NCBI RefSeq assembly: GCF_905475345.1
Contig: NC_066600.1
Span: forward strand, 3,692,001-3,756,000
Length of the DNA stretch: 64,000 nucleotides
Direction of reading: 5' to 3'
Origin: Vespula vulgaris
Lineage: Eukaryota > Arthropoda > Insecta > Hymenoptera > Vespidae
Shown: positions 27,846-39,859 of the stretch, one piece after another
How positions within the stretch are numbered: position 1 is the stretch's first letter
How the letters are laid out: the number at the start of each line of letters is the position of its first letter
Notes under the pieces: model-generated
What the model was told of the DNA's origin: nothing
The model's database searches: none
The model's input: the letters and a program-made list of their open reading frames with translations, nothing else
Position numbers and translations under genes: made by a program

Positions 27846-29057
27846 TTTTGCCCTTTTCGACAAGCTCGTTCTTCAACCTCTGCAGAAGCTTTCGAAGATG
27901 TAGAAAATTTATCATGAAAATTATCTTATACCATTACTCCCATTCTCCCGTTTAATATTTAATGAGTAAATGGTGTTAAACTCGAACATCATCTTACGTA
28001 GTCTCTCATTCCTAATCAACGAACGTTTATTGCTTAATGATGTTCCGTGATAACGGCGAACTGTATGTAGTCTCTTATCTAGGTTCTCCTAATAATTTTA
28101 TTCGTACAAATAAGTGAACATTTCATTCTTAGTCCGGATATTTCAAAATGGTCTCGGAGTAAATATATTATGTTAATTTATTGATCTAATTTGCGTGAGA
28201 TAAATCGAATTTAATCCTTGAAAATAGGATTACTGAAACTATTAGAATAGTTTCCCAAGAGTTCTCTTGCATCATAATCTATTCGCTTTTTTGGTTCTCA
28301 AGTAATATTAGCGCATCTATAAAATGGTAGTAATAAATAAATATAATCGTTATTTATTTACGATGGAGATAGAGATGCAGCTACCAATCTTAAACTTACA
28401 ATTTGATCTCTGCGTTATTGGCAGGCGTACATATCACGAATATGTATTCGAATACGGTTTCTCCAATAATTGATTGATATTCATAATTGATATTCGTACA
28501 GTTTTCTAGAATGTTAGACTCGGTAAACTAACAATATATGTATGTATAGACGCGAGTAAACGTAATAACGAACGCGAGGCGTCGGTAGGAATGAAGAATT
28601 GCCTGATATATACCATATTTTATTTCATACTTTGAAAAATGGACTAGTAGTAGAAAGGTAGAGAGCGATAGCCAATGCTTCATCCTGCATTCTTCGTCTA
28701 ACACTATGTATGCAAGTTTTCCAGACCGATACCAATTCGATCGAACTATCGAAATAAATTTATATACCGACATTATCTACTGTCCTGGGAGGTCACGGAC
28801 AACGATAAACGCATAAAGAGTAACAGAATCGACTATATAGTCGACTATATAGCGTTTGTATTATTTTCGATAAAATTTCATGATCGCAACGAAACTTTTC
28901 GTTCATCGTACTCGCAAAGCTTTACTCGTAACGCTTTAAAACGTTCGAAGTTAATTTGGAAAATTGTCGAGTAGTTTTCTAAAGAGAACATTCGCAATTG
29001 AATTAAATCTTGCGATATTAACCGAGGATAGTTTGCGCGAGTACTCAAGAAGAGAAC

Positions 29058-29059
<2 letters not shown>

Positions 29060-29119
<60 letters not shown>
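29060..29119. repeat. (CT)n microsatellite
   Basis: A CT run of about 60 bp. Confidence 0.95.
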
Positions 29120-29121
<2 letters not shown>

Positions 29122-29645
29122 AGCTCGATCTCTCGGTCTCTCTCTTTTTCTCTCTAGGGACTTTTTGGATTTGGTCACGAAGGAACGGTAAGAACGACGT
29201 ATTCAGAAGCACGCTATACTTCGAAGGTGTCGTCGTCGAGCTCGCCCAGTCCATTCCCAAGGCTTTGTTGAACGGGATTGATACCGAACCCTTGGGACAT
29301 GTGAAGTTAGAAGATCTCTATTATGTCACGGAAGGGCGAAATGAGCTTCCTGGGACTTTCCTTTCCCGCATTCCCTTTCCTTCCCTTCCTATATTCGGAG
29401 AAACCGATCGTTCAGTAGGAATCATTTCGCTTGGAAGATTCCAATAAATTCAGACTTCTCGTAGAAAAAGATAGAATTGTATCTAACGTAATATGAAATA
29501 CATCTTCACTGATCTTATTTTCTTAAAACGCAAACACACATATATATAATGAAATAATTTCAAGAACTGGAATCGTTATTATTAGCTGTAGTTTATTATT
29601 AGCTATTATTTCAATTTTATCATGAATCAAGTGTTAAATTAATCA

Positions 29646-29651
29646 TTTATT
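29646..29651 (-). other. Polyadenylation signal AATAAA
   Basis: TTTATT on the plus strand is AATAAA on the minus strand. It lies about 40 bp past the stop of the glycerate-kinase-like gene, consistent with a short 3' UTR. Confidence 0.5.
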
Positions 29652-29689
29652 ACTCAATATACAAAGATCACAAAAATTCTAATCATAAG

Positions 29690-32197
29690 TCAAGAAACTA
29701 ATTGTTTCGGTTCACCAATTTTACCACAAAAAGGCTTCATCTCGCTATTCGACGACGTTAGATTAACGGGACATTCTTTATCATCGCATAATATGTCCTT
29801 ATGACAAAGACCATCACAATTGCATTGAAATCGAACAATTCTTATAGCATATATATCGCCGACGTTTGTAAATGTATAGTAATTTCCAGTTTTCAATTCG
29901 AAAAGTTCATCACCATCGTTTACAGCTTGCAATAATAAATTCGTATTGTGTTCGTTCAAAACCGTATCTGGAAGAATACTAGCATACATTTTCTTTATTT
30001 TTTTTAAATCATTTACTTTACCACGAGCATCCTGTAACATATAATATTAACACTCAAAAGTTATTACTAAAAGCATCCTAATGCTATTATGAATAAAGTT
30101 TCAGTTTAATTAAAAGTTTTTTGCTATCACTTAATATCCCATTAAAATTATGAAAATTAATTTTTGCAATGAATGTAAATAACATTGAGATTGTCTCGGA
30201 CAAATAAATTTCTTCTATTCTTGAAGTGATATTTCACCGATGATATCATTTAATGGTTAATCTTTATCATAGATTTATATTTTATCGAAGTTTAACAAAT
30301 ATGAAACATTCGTAGATAGTTAAAAGTTTACTTATTATCCTTATTATTGGGCAATCTCGAGATACGCATCTGACGTCGAAATGTTAGTAATTAAAATTAG
30401 AATAATTTTAAGTTCGATCGATCGATGCTTTATGTTATAATTTTTATCTTAATAGAACGATCAAATATAAGCGTATAAAAATGTTAGAAAAAGTTTTAAG
30501 GTGTAACATAGAAATCGAGTAACGTTGAAGGAAGCAAATATTTTTTATCTACATTTTTACAAAGATCACCCTTTGATATTTGATTAAAAAAGGAAAATAA
30601 ACTCACCAATATTTCCTCGTCAGTTGCCCGTCTCTCGACAAGGTCAAACCATTTGAGATGAGCGTCCCTATACTTATCCTTGATTTTTTTATATTCTGGA
30701 TAAATGTCAGTATAGAGGTTCTTGTAGCCAAAGGCACCGGCTGCGTCCATATTACCATCTCGACCATAAGAACTTCCACCGAGAAACCAGACGGTGTACA
30801 TTCTCAAAATTGGATACTGCTCCGTACGCAAGTGCCAATATCGAGCAAAGTAAAGAGCAAGCTCTTGATTGGGACCACCTTTTCCATTATTCGAAGAAAG
30901 ATCGATCGTTGGTCGACCTCCTAACAAAAGACACAATCCTAAAGCCCATTCTTCCTTCGAAGGAAATATCTCGACAATTTTTTCATCGGTCAATGGACAA
31001 ACTGTGCTATCTTTCATTATTTCGTACATGTCGAATTTAGTGATCTTTCCCTCGACAGCGAGTATCATCAACGAGGCCATTTTCACGTATTCCCTAGCGA
31101 ATTCTTCGATCGTACCGGAGCAACCAGAATTAAGTTTAACGGGTAATAAACCGTAAGTGTAGGTCGCAATCGCCATATACTCTATAGCATCGGCATTACA
31201 AGCTATCACGTAAGACTGGACAAAATTATATTTCTGTTGATCATCCAATTGACTATCCGCAACGGTTTCCCATGGTACGGTTTCTTGTATTAAGTCTCGA
31301 ATGCTTTGAGATATTTTATTGATCAGATTGTATTTTGCCAATATGGCGAATGCTTCCTCACCCTTGTGATAGTAAGTACATGGACCACCTCCAATAAAAT
31401 CCATCGGTTCGTCCACTATATCGGACGTGATCAAAATGATAATTTTCGCGGGATAAGTTAGACGAGCTAGATCACCACCTAAACGAAATGAACGATTATC
31501 GTTACTATTTTCTATCGAGAATGATAATCGAGTAATCATCTCTTTCTACCTCTTATAGCTGACAATTTATTTCTCACGATATTGATTTCTTCAGGAGTAG
31601 CATTTAATTGTTCCAACCTATTCAACAACCTAAGCTTATCTTTCAATGAAATCGTTTCTTTGGGACAACACAAAAGATCGTCGATATCATGGGACAACAT
31701 AACTATTAAAATATCTTTTTTCTTTAACTTCTTGCAATACTCTATGATTTTTCGGTTAGCCTGGACTGCTGTATTGTCTGGTTTCCCGTCGGTGCCACCT
31801 TCGATGTAAGTTATACGACTATCGAGCTTAGGGAATGCTTCTGGAAAGGTCCACATCATAAACAGCGATTTCCGAGGGACCACCATCCATCCTTTTTTCA
31901 ATTGTTTCCCAACGATCCTTTCAAATGCTGAACTCATCGTAATAGCTTCTCTACCCCAACCAACGATGTGCAAGTTGTTCCTTAATTTATATTTTACTTC
32001 TTTGATAGTTAACGTTGATTTCCCATCGTACTTTATCTTCTTTGGTACGATCGCAGACGTATAAACAGATTTTATACCAGCTTCGACAATCGTACCCATA
32101 TGATCTCGTATCTAGAAAATTATTTTTATAAAATCAAATAAAAAAATATATATAATATTATAAGTAGTGATATAGTAAATTTAATTAAATTAATATA

Positions 32198-32240
<43 letters not shown>

Positions 32241-32604
32241 GATATATAATATATAATATATATTAATTTAATTAAATTTTATATATATATTATGTATATA
32301 AATGCATATCAATAGATAAAACCTGTAGCATTTGTTTTTCACTTTTCGTTTTATCGGCATCTCTTATAATTTTCTTTTCCGCTCTTTCCTCTTTATCGGC
32401 ACGATCCTTTTGTAATGCCAATTTTTCAGAAAGTTTCTTTGCTAAAGATTCTCTTACAATCTCTATAACACTTTGTCTTTTCTTTTCAATCGCCGCGATT
32501 CTCTCAGCTGTTTCTTTCGCTTTAACTGGATCAAATTCCTTTTGCTTTTTTTTATGCTTGTTCTTTTGCTTGTTCTGCTGCTTTTTCCTTTGCTCTGTCG
32601 ACAT
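29690..32604 (-). CDS. Glycerate kinase class II-like protein, probably inactive
   Basis: Four exons: 32604-32323, 32111-31550, 31478-30607 and 30031-29690 (686 codons, 685 aa). All junctions keep phase; the apparent frameshift near 31540 is a 71-bp intron. Exon 1 encodes a Lys/Glu-rich tail of about 94 residues that is not part of the family fold. Exons 2-3 align with GLYCTK-type kinases through the DUF4147 region (VGWGREA near 144-150, IRNKLSAIRGGDLARLTYPA-like segment, SDIVDEP) and MOFRL blocks (GGPNQELAL, DGNMDAAGAFG). Active enzymes phosphorylate D-glycerate with ATP. Here the glycine-rich SGGGSALL motif has become SHDIDDLL (about 234-241), the conserved GKA lysine is Arg148, GGRNQELAL reads GGPNQELAL, and the final TGTNVxD motif is missing, replaced by a six-cysteine tail. 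The family call is firm; loss of kinase activity is an inference. Confidence 0.8.
32177..32279. repeat. (ATT)n run flanked by 24-bp inverted repeat
   Basis: A (TTA/ATT)n run at about 32197-32240 lies between perfect 24-bp inverted arms (32177-32200 and 32256-32279). It is within intron 1 of the glycerate-kinase-like gene and could form a cruciform. Confidence 0.85.
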
Positions 32605-33311
32605 GATTATTGTAATGCATTATTCGTTGTATCGGATAGTTTGTGATTTTTCCAAAATGATTTTATATGATTTTTAAAGATTTTGAATTAAACCAATACA
32701 TGATGCTTGGTTGTATAAATTTATCACATAGTTTTTATACATTTTTAATTTTTTTAAGGGTTAAAAAAAATATTTGATTAATTTTAAAGGTGTAAAGTGA
32801 AGTTCGAGTTACATAGATTACGTAATTAATTGTATCAAAAACAATCGATTTTTAAAGAAACACTATAATCTGTAAGATCTATAAGATTTTTATATTCCTC
32901 TTTGGAGTTTTTATTTAGAACTTTTCATACTGATGATTAAATAAATATAAATCTTTGCGTAGAAACATTTGAATTAATTTTAAATAGGATGTAAATTACT
33001 TTAAAGATTCCAGTGTAAAGAATTATCGATATTGAAAATATTTTTCTAACTTTAATTCTAAATTTAATTATAACTTAATTTATAAATTTTGATTAAAAAA
33101 TATTGTATAAAACAAACATTACAAAATTATAATATTTATGAACAAAAGATTTGAAAATTAATTGCTTAAATATTCTATGTTAAAAAGATTTAATACTTTT
33201 TGTTTTATTTATTTCAGTATTTAATATTTGATATGGATTAAAATAATACCAATAAATTGAAAATTTATAAATATAAATTATGATTGACATATATATTTAA
33301 ATGTTATAAAG

Positions 33312-33348
33312 TATAAAGGTTGGTAGCACTTCTCATGATTTGTCAGTT
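33312..33348 (+). promoter_or_regulatory. TATA box plus initiator for TGN38-like gene
   Basis: TATAAAGG begins at 33312, with another TATAAA at 33305. The insect initiator TCAGTT lies at 33343-33348, putting its A 33 bp after the TATA start, the expected spacing. Transcription would start near 33345, with a 5' UTR of about 270 nt before the ATG at 33619. Confidence 0.6.
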
Positions 33349-33618
33349 TTGCGCTGTTGCTTTTACGACGTTTAAGATTTTATCAGTGAGAGGTTATGTT
33401 CGATATAAGCGTATTTGAATCTAGACCTTCATAAAAAAGAAAAACTTACAGTGTAAGAAAGTGTTCGACAAAAAGATAAAAGTTCGAAATTTTCATTACA
33501 TATTTATCTGGGAAGAGGTTATAATACGCGCAAGAATGTGCGTAGTACGATAAGTACACGTTTTTTTTATATTTCAGTGTTCCGATATTACTTCAATTGA
33601 ATATATTTATTCTATACG

Positions 33619-35487
33619 ATGGAAAACAGCTTTCGTATAATTTATGCTCTTTGCATTATTTTTATTCGATTTCCTTTATATTATTTTTTCCCAGTAGAAA
33701 ATACTTTTGTTATATACAATAATGCAAATTTCTGTGATAATCCTATCAAAGATTTCTTATATGAGTCGAAATATACGAAGAATTGTACGACATTAAAGTA
33801 TCCGAAGGAAATAGATCAATTAAAAGTTACAGAAACGGATATAGAAATGTTTGTATGTTTGAGAACATATGATACTATATATAAAACCTGTAAATATGCA
33901 GAAAAGAATCAATGGGTCAATACGATCCATGATAAGAAAAATTTAGATTTGGTGATTCAAAATTTAACCAAGTCAAGTTTCAACGATGTGGATATGAATA
34001 ATCTTTGTATAAGTTTATCAGAATTTACACCTATGAATAAAACATTAAAGCTTGCGTTAACAACATTGAAAAAATCATTGAACGATACTTTTGTATGTAA
34101 AAAAGTATGTTTTGATTTGAATAAGAAAATGATACCATTATGTGCAGTAGTGGAATGGATTAATGAAATAGATCGAGATATTTTAAAACACGTAGAAATG
34201 GATCGTAATAACTTGAAAATTGATGCAGTCAATGATAATAGTAAAAGCCCAAAAAAAACTCAAGAAAATCCAGTAAATTATAGAAACCAATCAAGTGTAC
34301 ATCACAATGAATTGAGTAACGATGAGAAAAATGATAAATCTTTGGAAAAAGAAACAGAAAAGAAAAAAAATCAGAGCATTGATAGCTCTATTATTTCGAA
34401 TATCCTTATGAATAATGCACATGATAATGATACAAATAATAATAGGAATGCTAAATATCTTTTGCTGAATAAAAATGGGAATAATCAAATAAATGAACAA
34501 CAAAATGAAGTAGTAAAATCTACCTCAGATGTTGATAAGGTAACTTCACAACCAATATCTGATTCTACAAATGTTTATAGAGAGTTACAAGATAAGCTAC
34601 ACTCTAAATTAGACAATGTTGATGATAAGAAACAAGAAATTACTATTAGTAATAGCCAAGAATCACCTCCAATTCCTGAAACAGATGATTCAAAAAATAA
34701 AAAGGAAGAAAAGATAGATTCAGAGATAAAACCAGCAAATAATAAAATAGTAACTTCACTATTACAAAATAAACAAACAGAAACGAAATCTACTGTACAA
34801 TCCAATAATACACCAAGCATTGAAAATATTGTAACTAATTCTAATGTAGAAAGTTCTACTCATATCAGTGATGAGCAGCAATCCAGTAAGAATAATCATT
34901 ATTACTATTGACATTTGTATAAATAATAGTAAATTATTAATATTTTTAATTGTATATACTATTTTCGTTTTTGTTTTATAGATCTACCGGACAACACAGG
35001 CCAACCTATTAGTGAAGGTTAGATATAAATAAATAATGCATGTTTTAATAAATAATATATTAATTATTATTAATCAATTTTCTTCACAGATAATCTAGAA
35101 GATAATTTTGGAATATCTGTAAAGTCTGATATATCCGTACAAAAAGGAAATTACCATAATATTAAGGATGATGATGAATCCCATTTTTTTACTTATTTTG
35201 CCATTATATCATTTGCTTTTATTGCCGGTTACATTGCATATCATAATAAGCAAAAGGTATACATAGTTAATATATTTTAAATATAATTATTTTAATATAA
35301 TAAACATTTTTTTTAATACAATATATTTTATTTTTAGATATTGGCGATAGTATTAGAAGGACGTAGGTCAAAAAATAATCGCGGTAGACGACGTCCTAGT
35401 ACCGCAAATTATCGTAAACTTGATTGCACATTAGAAGAAGCGGTTACCTCACAATGTAATGCAAATGTTACTCATGTTATATATTAA
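33619..35487 (+). CDS. TGN38/TGOLN2-like trans-Golgi membrane protein
   Basis: Four exons: 33619-34885, 34982-35017, 35090-35256 and 35338-35487, all in phase, giving 539 aa. The N-terminus is a hydrophobic signal sequence (about 1-25). A Cys-bearing lumenal domain (about 38-190) follows, then a long low-complexity Asn/Ser/Lys/Asp-rich stretch (about 195-460), a membrane span (about 467-485) and a basic cytoplasmic tail. The tail shows the family hallmark: AYHNKQK, then VLEGRRSK, then a tyrosine sorting signal YRKL at 515-518, matching the vertebrate TGN46 pattern HNKRK...VLEGKRSK...YQRL. Vertebrate members cycle between trans-Golgi network and plasma membrane using this motif. The extra 20-odd residues after YRKL are not in the mammalian protein. 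The related KCT2 group is an alternative within the same superfamily. An AATAAA at 36650 may end a long 3' UTR. Confidence 0.85.
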
Positions 35488-36835
35488 TACAAATTGTATG
35501 TGAAATGATTGATCACGTTGCATATTAAGGCACCATTTCCAGTGTAATAGATTTTGTACTCAAGTATCTTTTCTTAAAATCATTTTTCTGTTTCACAATG
35601 AAACAGATAATTATGGTTGGGGATCACAATTTTGCGTTAACAATGGGACATAAAAATATTTAAAATATAACATAAAATTTTGTGACCATATGTACATTGT
35701 GTCTCATAAAAACTAATATAGCAGAATGTTCCTATTTACTATTATTGCAATGCGAAAGTATTTTAGCAAACCAAATATTTCTATTTGAAAAGATCTTTTT
35801 GTATAAAATTTATTCTTATTTGATCTCGCACATCAAAATTGCTATGATACGAAATTTTCTACACAATCTCAATATTTGATGTTGTAGATAAACTTTTTCT
35901 TTGATATGATAGTATGTAATGTTTTATTTGACATATTAATAATATCTTCTTGGTATTGCGGACTATAATAACAAACATAGTCCAGTTCTACTTTAATAAG
36001 TGCAATTCTATATCTTTGTGTCCGCAAATTTTTAAGATTAAAAGTATAGCGTTCCGCTAGAAGTATATTTTATTTTCTGTATATAATAACTAATTATAAT
36101 AACAGAGAATGTCTTAACGTTATCCGCCGTGATGTTTATAATATATTGATATATTAAAAAGGACAAATTGCAAACATTCAATTATTAATATCATGGAATA
36201 TATTAAATAGTATTGTAGAAGTATTTGTCTAGACAAACATTGGTTTAAATAGCTTATATAATACAAATGTATTGGCGCATATTATTGTTCAAGCAAAATG
36301 TATTCACATAATATTAATATTATTTCCCCATTTAATATTAACTATTTTAATAGAAAATTTTTATGTTTATATGTGTCTATACGCGATAGCAGTAAAACTA
36401 TTTAATTCATAGCGCTTTTTAATACAATGTAAATGATTAATTTTTTTTCAAAAAAAAAAAAAAAAGAAAAGAATGCCGTCCACTTACACACAGTTACGAC
36501 ATATGAACTTAATATCATAATCGCAGAACACCTGTGTGATAAGTGTCTCATGACAGTTTGACCATTCATATTATATGCACAAATTGTTACGTGGATACTT
36601 ATGATAATGTATTTTAATCATAGTTGCGGTTTTTATGAAATGTTCCCAAAATAAACTTAATACCTAATCCACATAGTATAAATGCATCTACATAGTATAA
36701 AGAAATTTATTTTCTATTTTCAATAATTATTCTTTACGAAATTATTAAGAGAAAGGGTGTTAAAAAGATTCTATAAAATCATCATTTATGGTTATTTTAT
36801 ACTATTTTAATTATAATTCACGTATATTATTTATG

Positions 36836-36900
<65 letters not shown>

Positions 36901-36944
36901 CATACACATACATACATACATACATACATACATACATACATACA

Positions 36945-36975
<31 letters not shown>

Positions 36976-37285
36976 TTAAATATTTCTGTTAATTGTAACA
37001 GTATAATTATATATATATATATATGATATCTTGATAGATATTTTTTACTATTTAATAATATGTGTAAACGATAATTATGTAGATTATTTAACAAATTTCT
37101 ATCTCAATAAATGCTAAATGCACATTTATTTTGATTAAACACCGACAAAGTGGATTCCTACATTCTCGCTTTATTCTTCACAGATGGCACTTATGATTAA
37201 TTATCTGCGATGGTAAGCAGAAATTATTAATAACAACGATGATTCATTTCTAAGTTTAAAAGCAATAATTAGAAACAATCGAATA
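35488..37285. other. 3' UTR and intergenic spacer
   Basis: AT-rich sequence after the TGN38-like stop. It includes a candidate AATAAA at 36650-36655 and, from 36839, a long TA/CATA microsatellite. No further gene is seen before the protease cluster. Confidence 0.5.
36839..36973. repeat. (TA)n followed by (CATA)n
   Basis: TA repeats (36839-36894) pass directly into about 19 CATA units (to about 36973). On both strands this makes Tyr/Ile/His or Cys/Met/Tyr/Val frames that are not genes. Confidence 0.95.
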
Positions 37286-37385
37286 ATATTTATTTATTTT
37301 TTTCGATCATACTTTTTTAATTAGATATAAATATTCAAGATTTAAAAAATGATGATATTGCATTTCGATTACAATTTATATTCTA

Positions 37386-39283
37386 CTAATTTTTACAATA
37401 AACAGCATCGGCAGTATGTTCTCTTATCCAATTTAAATAATCCGTAATTTTTACATATACACCAGGTACGTCTTTGTTAGCACAACCCAATCCCCATGAA
37501 ATGATACCTAAATTAAACGTTAATTTATTAATTATAATTTATGAGAAATAAAATTTCAAAATTTTTCGTACCGATTATTTCATTCTTTCTATTTGGTCTT
37601 TCTATAAAAATCGGTCCACCGCTATCGCCCTATAATCGTAAGATTGATATTCTCATTTTTATAAATAAGATACATATAATATAGACATAGATACATATAT
37701 AAGACAATGTATTATACCTGACAGGCATCCGTATTATCACTGTAAGCGCATATTACAGAATTTGTTAAATACTTGCCAATGGAAGTGTTCTTACAAGTAT
37801 TCAATGATAATACGTTCAAATTAGTTTCACGAAGAAATTGTGAAGTTGCTCCGTTAACAGCAATTGTTCCCCATCCTGTTACCTTGACTTTTTGTCCAGT
37901 GTAATTGGCATCTGTCAAAGTATTTTTTACTTTTTTTTTTTAATCAGTATTAGAGTTAAAAAAACACTATTTTTCTTTTTCTTTATTAACACCATAATTA
38001 TTAAGATCAATTAAATTCTTTTACAATGATCGATATCATAAATATTAAAAAGACATTGATCGAAATCTGTTTTTTTTTTATCGATTATTGTAAAATAAAA
38101 TAAATTGAAATACAACGAATAAAGTATTTCTATTTCTTTTTATTTGTAAATATCTGTCAAAGTGATACATGTCCAAATATGTCGTTAGTTGTAGCGTTGA
38201 TAAAAAATATACTTTACCTTTATTGGGAAAGCAAATTGGTTGCACATAAGCGTTGTACTCTACTACGTTTTTTAATTTGATTAATGCGATGTCGTTGTTG
38301 TCATGTATAATATTACTTGTAAAATTTTCATGTAAAATCATTTTGTCGATAGGCACAATGTATCCATCGTTTGGATCGTCTACGTCGTAAACACCTAATC
38401 CTACGGTTATATCATTTACTTTCGTCCTATTAGAATATAAATTGAAGAGTATAAATCGAAGAATATAATCGAAATTGAGAATAAAATAATAATAACCATC
38501 TAACACAATGGCCTGCTGTTAATACATATCGATCGTTTATCAATGCTCCACCGCAATGAACAGATCCTGCGTTTAATAGTACTACGATCCATGGGAAATC
38601 ATGTGGTTTTGAAATTTTTTCTCCTGTTATATGTTTCGATGAACCCACGATCGATATGCCGCAATCTGACGTTATTATATAATAGCGAATTAGTTACAAA
38701 AATGTTTGTACAATTTTTATAAATGAACGAATTCCTTTAAATTAAGCAGAGTGTTTCAAATTTTTGAGTAAACGTAAAGAGATTAATATGTTTTGTAAAT
38801 TATTTAAGGAATGAAACGAACAATGACTTGTTGTTATAGCAGAAATTAGAAGTTTAAAATAAGAATTTCTTTTTATCAAAAGATTATATAAAAAAAGGAA
38901 TCCTTAAAAAAAAATTAGTGCATTGCAATTAGTGTATTAGCGATATGTTAATTATCTATGGATTTAAACGAAAAAAATTAATAATTTTTTGTTATGACAG
39001 AAATTAAAAGTTCAGAATGAGAATTTCTTTTTTTTTACGTAATGTATCAAGTTGTATTTTAATAGATGACATATATATTTATGAAAAGAATTTCAAATTA
39101 TTTACCACAATTCGAATTTACGTTCAATTCAAGTCTTTTTCCCTAAAAACAAAATCATAATTAGTCAATTAATCGCAATGAAATTAATTCGATATGATCT
39201 TCTTTAAATTAACGAACTTGGCAAAGTACAATTATTACGATCAAAATTCTAATCCCTATTAGGGTCACGGATAATGCTTTCAT
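37386..39283 (-). CDS. Secreted trypsin-like serine protease A (divergent)
   Basis: Seven exons: 39283-39218, 39142-39106, 38665-38497, 38426-38218, 37911-37718, 37629-37572 and 37507-37386 (284 aa). A signal peptide (about 1-21) is followed by only about 18 residues before the S1A domain. The triad is His87 (TAGHC), Asp136 (NNDIALIK) and Ser228 (GDSGGP). Asp222, six residues before the Ser, predicts cleavage after Arg/Lys. Oddities: the activation site reads CGISIVGS, with Ser at P1 where trypsins have Arg/Lys, and only two residues separate the CG from IVG. The N-terminal stretch is CDCG, one Cys short of its neighbours, and the C-terminus ends in a single Cys (VYCKN) where the others have CxC. 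The intron layout matches the neighbouring paralogues. A TTTATT at 37289 (minus-strand AATAAA) may be the polyA signal. Confidence 0.85.
38830..39032. repeat. Direct repeat in intron 2 of protease A
   Basis: Two copies of about 45 bp (38830-38875 and 38988-39032) share gttat-acagaaatta-aagtt-a-aat-agaatttctttt. They are separated by about 110 bp inside the intron. Confidence 0.6.
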
Positions 39284-39859
39284 CCCTTGCACTTTTTTCG
39301 TCGTTTAAAAAGCAAGAGACGTCCGTTCGTTCTGAAACGAATTTGTAAACTAACCAACGAAGTTTTAGCATTGTTAATTGATACGTTGATTCGTATCGAA
39401 TCGTAAGATTAAAAAATAATTACGTGCCATATTGGTCTTCATAGTAATTTCATTTATAACTTTGAAAAAATGAATAGTTAATAATTATTGATTAATAACT
39501 TTGTTCTATATAGCGCAACAATAAGATTGTAAGACAGAGAATGACAGAGAATGTCAAGGTGATTTACAATTTAATGTTTATTATTTTAAATATTTTACAT
39601 AAAAGATATTTAAAATAAACAAACGAATTTTTATTACAATCGATATAATAATGTCTTTAAATGAAGGCTCTCTATGTCCTTCTCCAATTATTATATTTAT
39701 TACGATTCATTATAACATTGATTTTATTTGTAAATATAAATCTAAAAAAAAAACAAAATTTGTCAAAACACAATATTTTTTTTCATGAATATAGAAATGA
39801 CAAACGAATTAGCGTTTACGAAATTTTTTTGACTCATATTACAATTTGTTGTCTTTTCA

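Larger units (their letters stand above)
20040..29600. other. Gene desert with GC-richer islands
   Basis: No supportable gene. AT-rich sequence alternates with CpG-bearing islands near 20640-20960, 21190-21780, 22380-22600, 23030-23410, 27360-27680 and 29200-29430. Long minus-strand frames at 20652-21319 arise from purine-rich plus-strand sequence. The islands have no consistent reading frame and look like conserved non-coding or regulatory DNA, possibly within a very long intron or a regulatory landscape of a gene outside the window. Confidence 0.45.

Noticed and set aside
27619..27915. Leu/Phe or Lys-rich frames suggesting a membrane protein or basic protein.
   Set aside because: Generated by a CTT trinucleotide repeat.
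31479..31549. Apparent frameshift in the glycerate-kinase-like gene (stop after an ...IRGRKR end, new frame starting nearby).
   Set aside because: A 71-bp GT-AG intron joins R-G to G-D-L-A-R in phase and restores the family sequence, so there is no frameshift.
36839..37094. Tandem repeat block that might suggest an array-type element.
   Set aside because: Simple TA/CATA microsatellite without spacers; not CRISPR-like, and the genome is eukaryotic.
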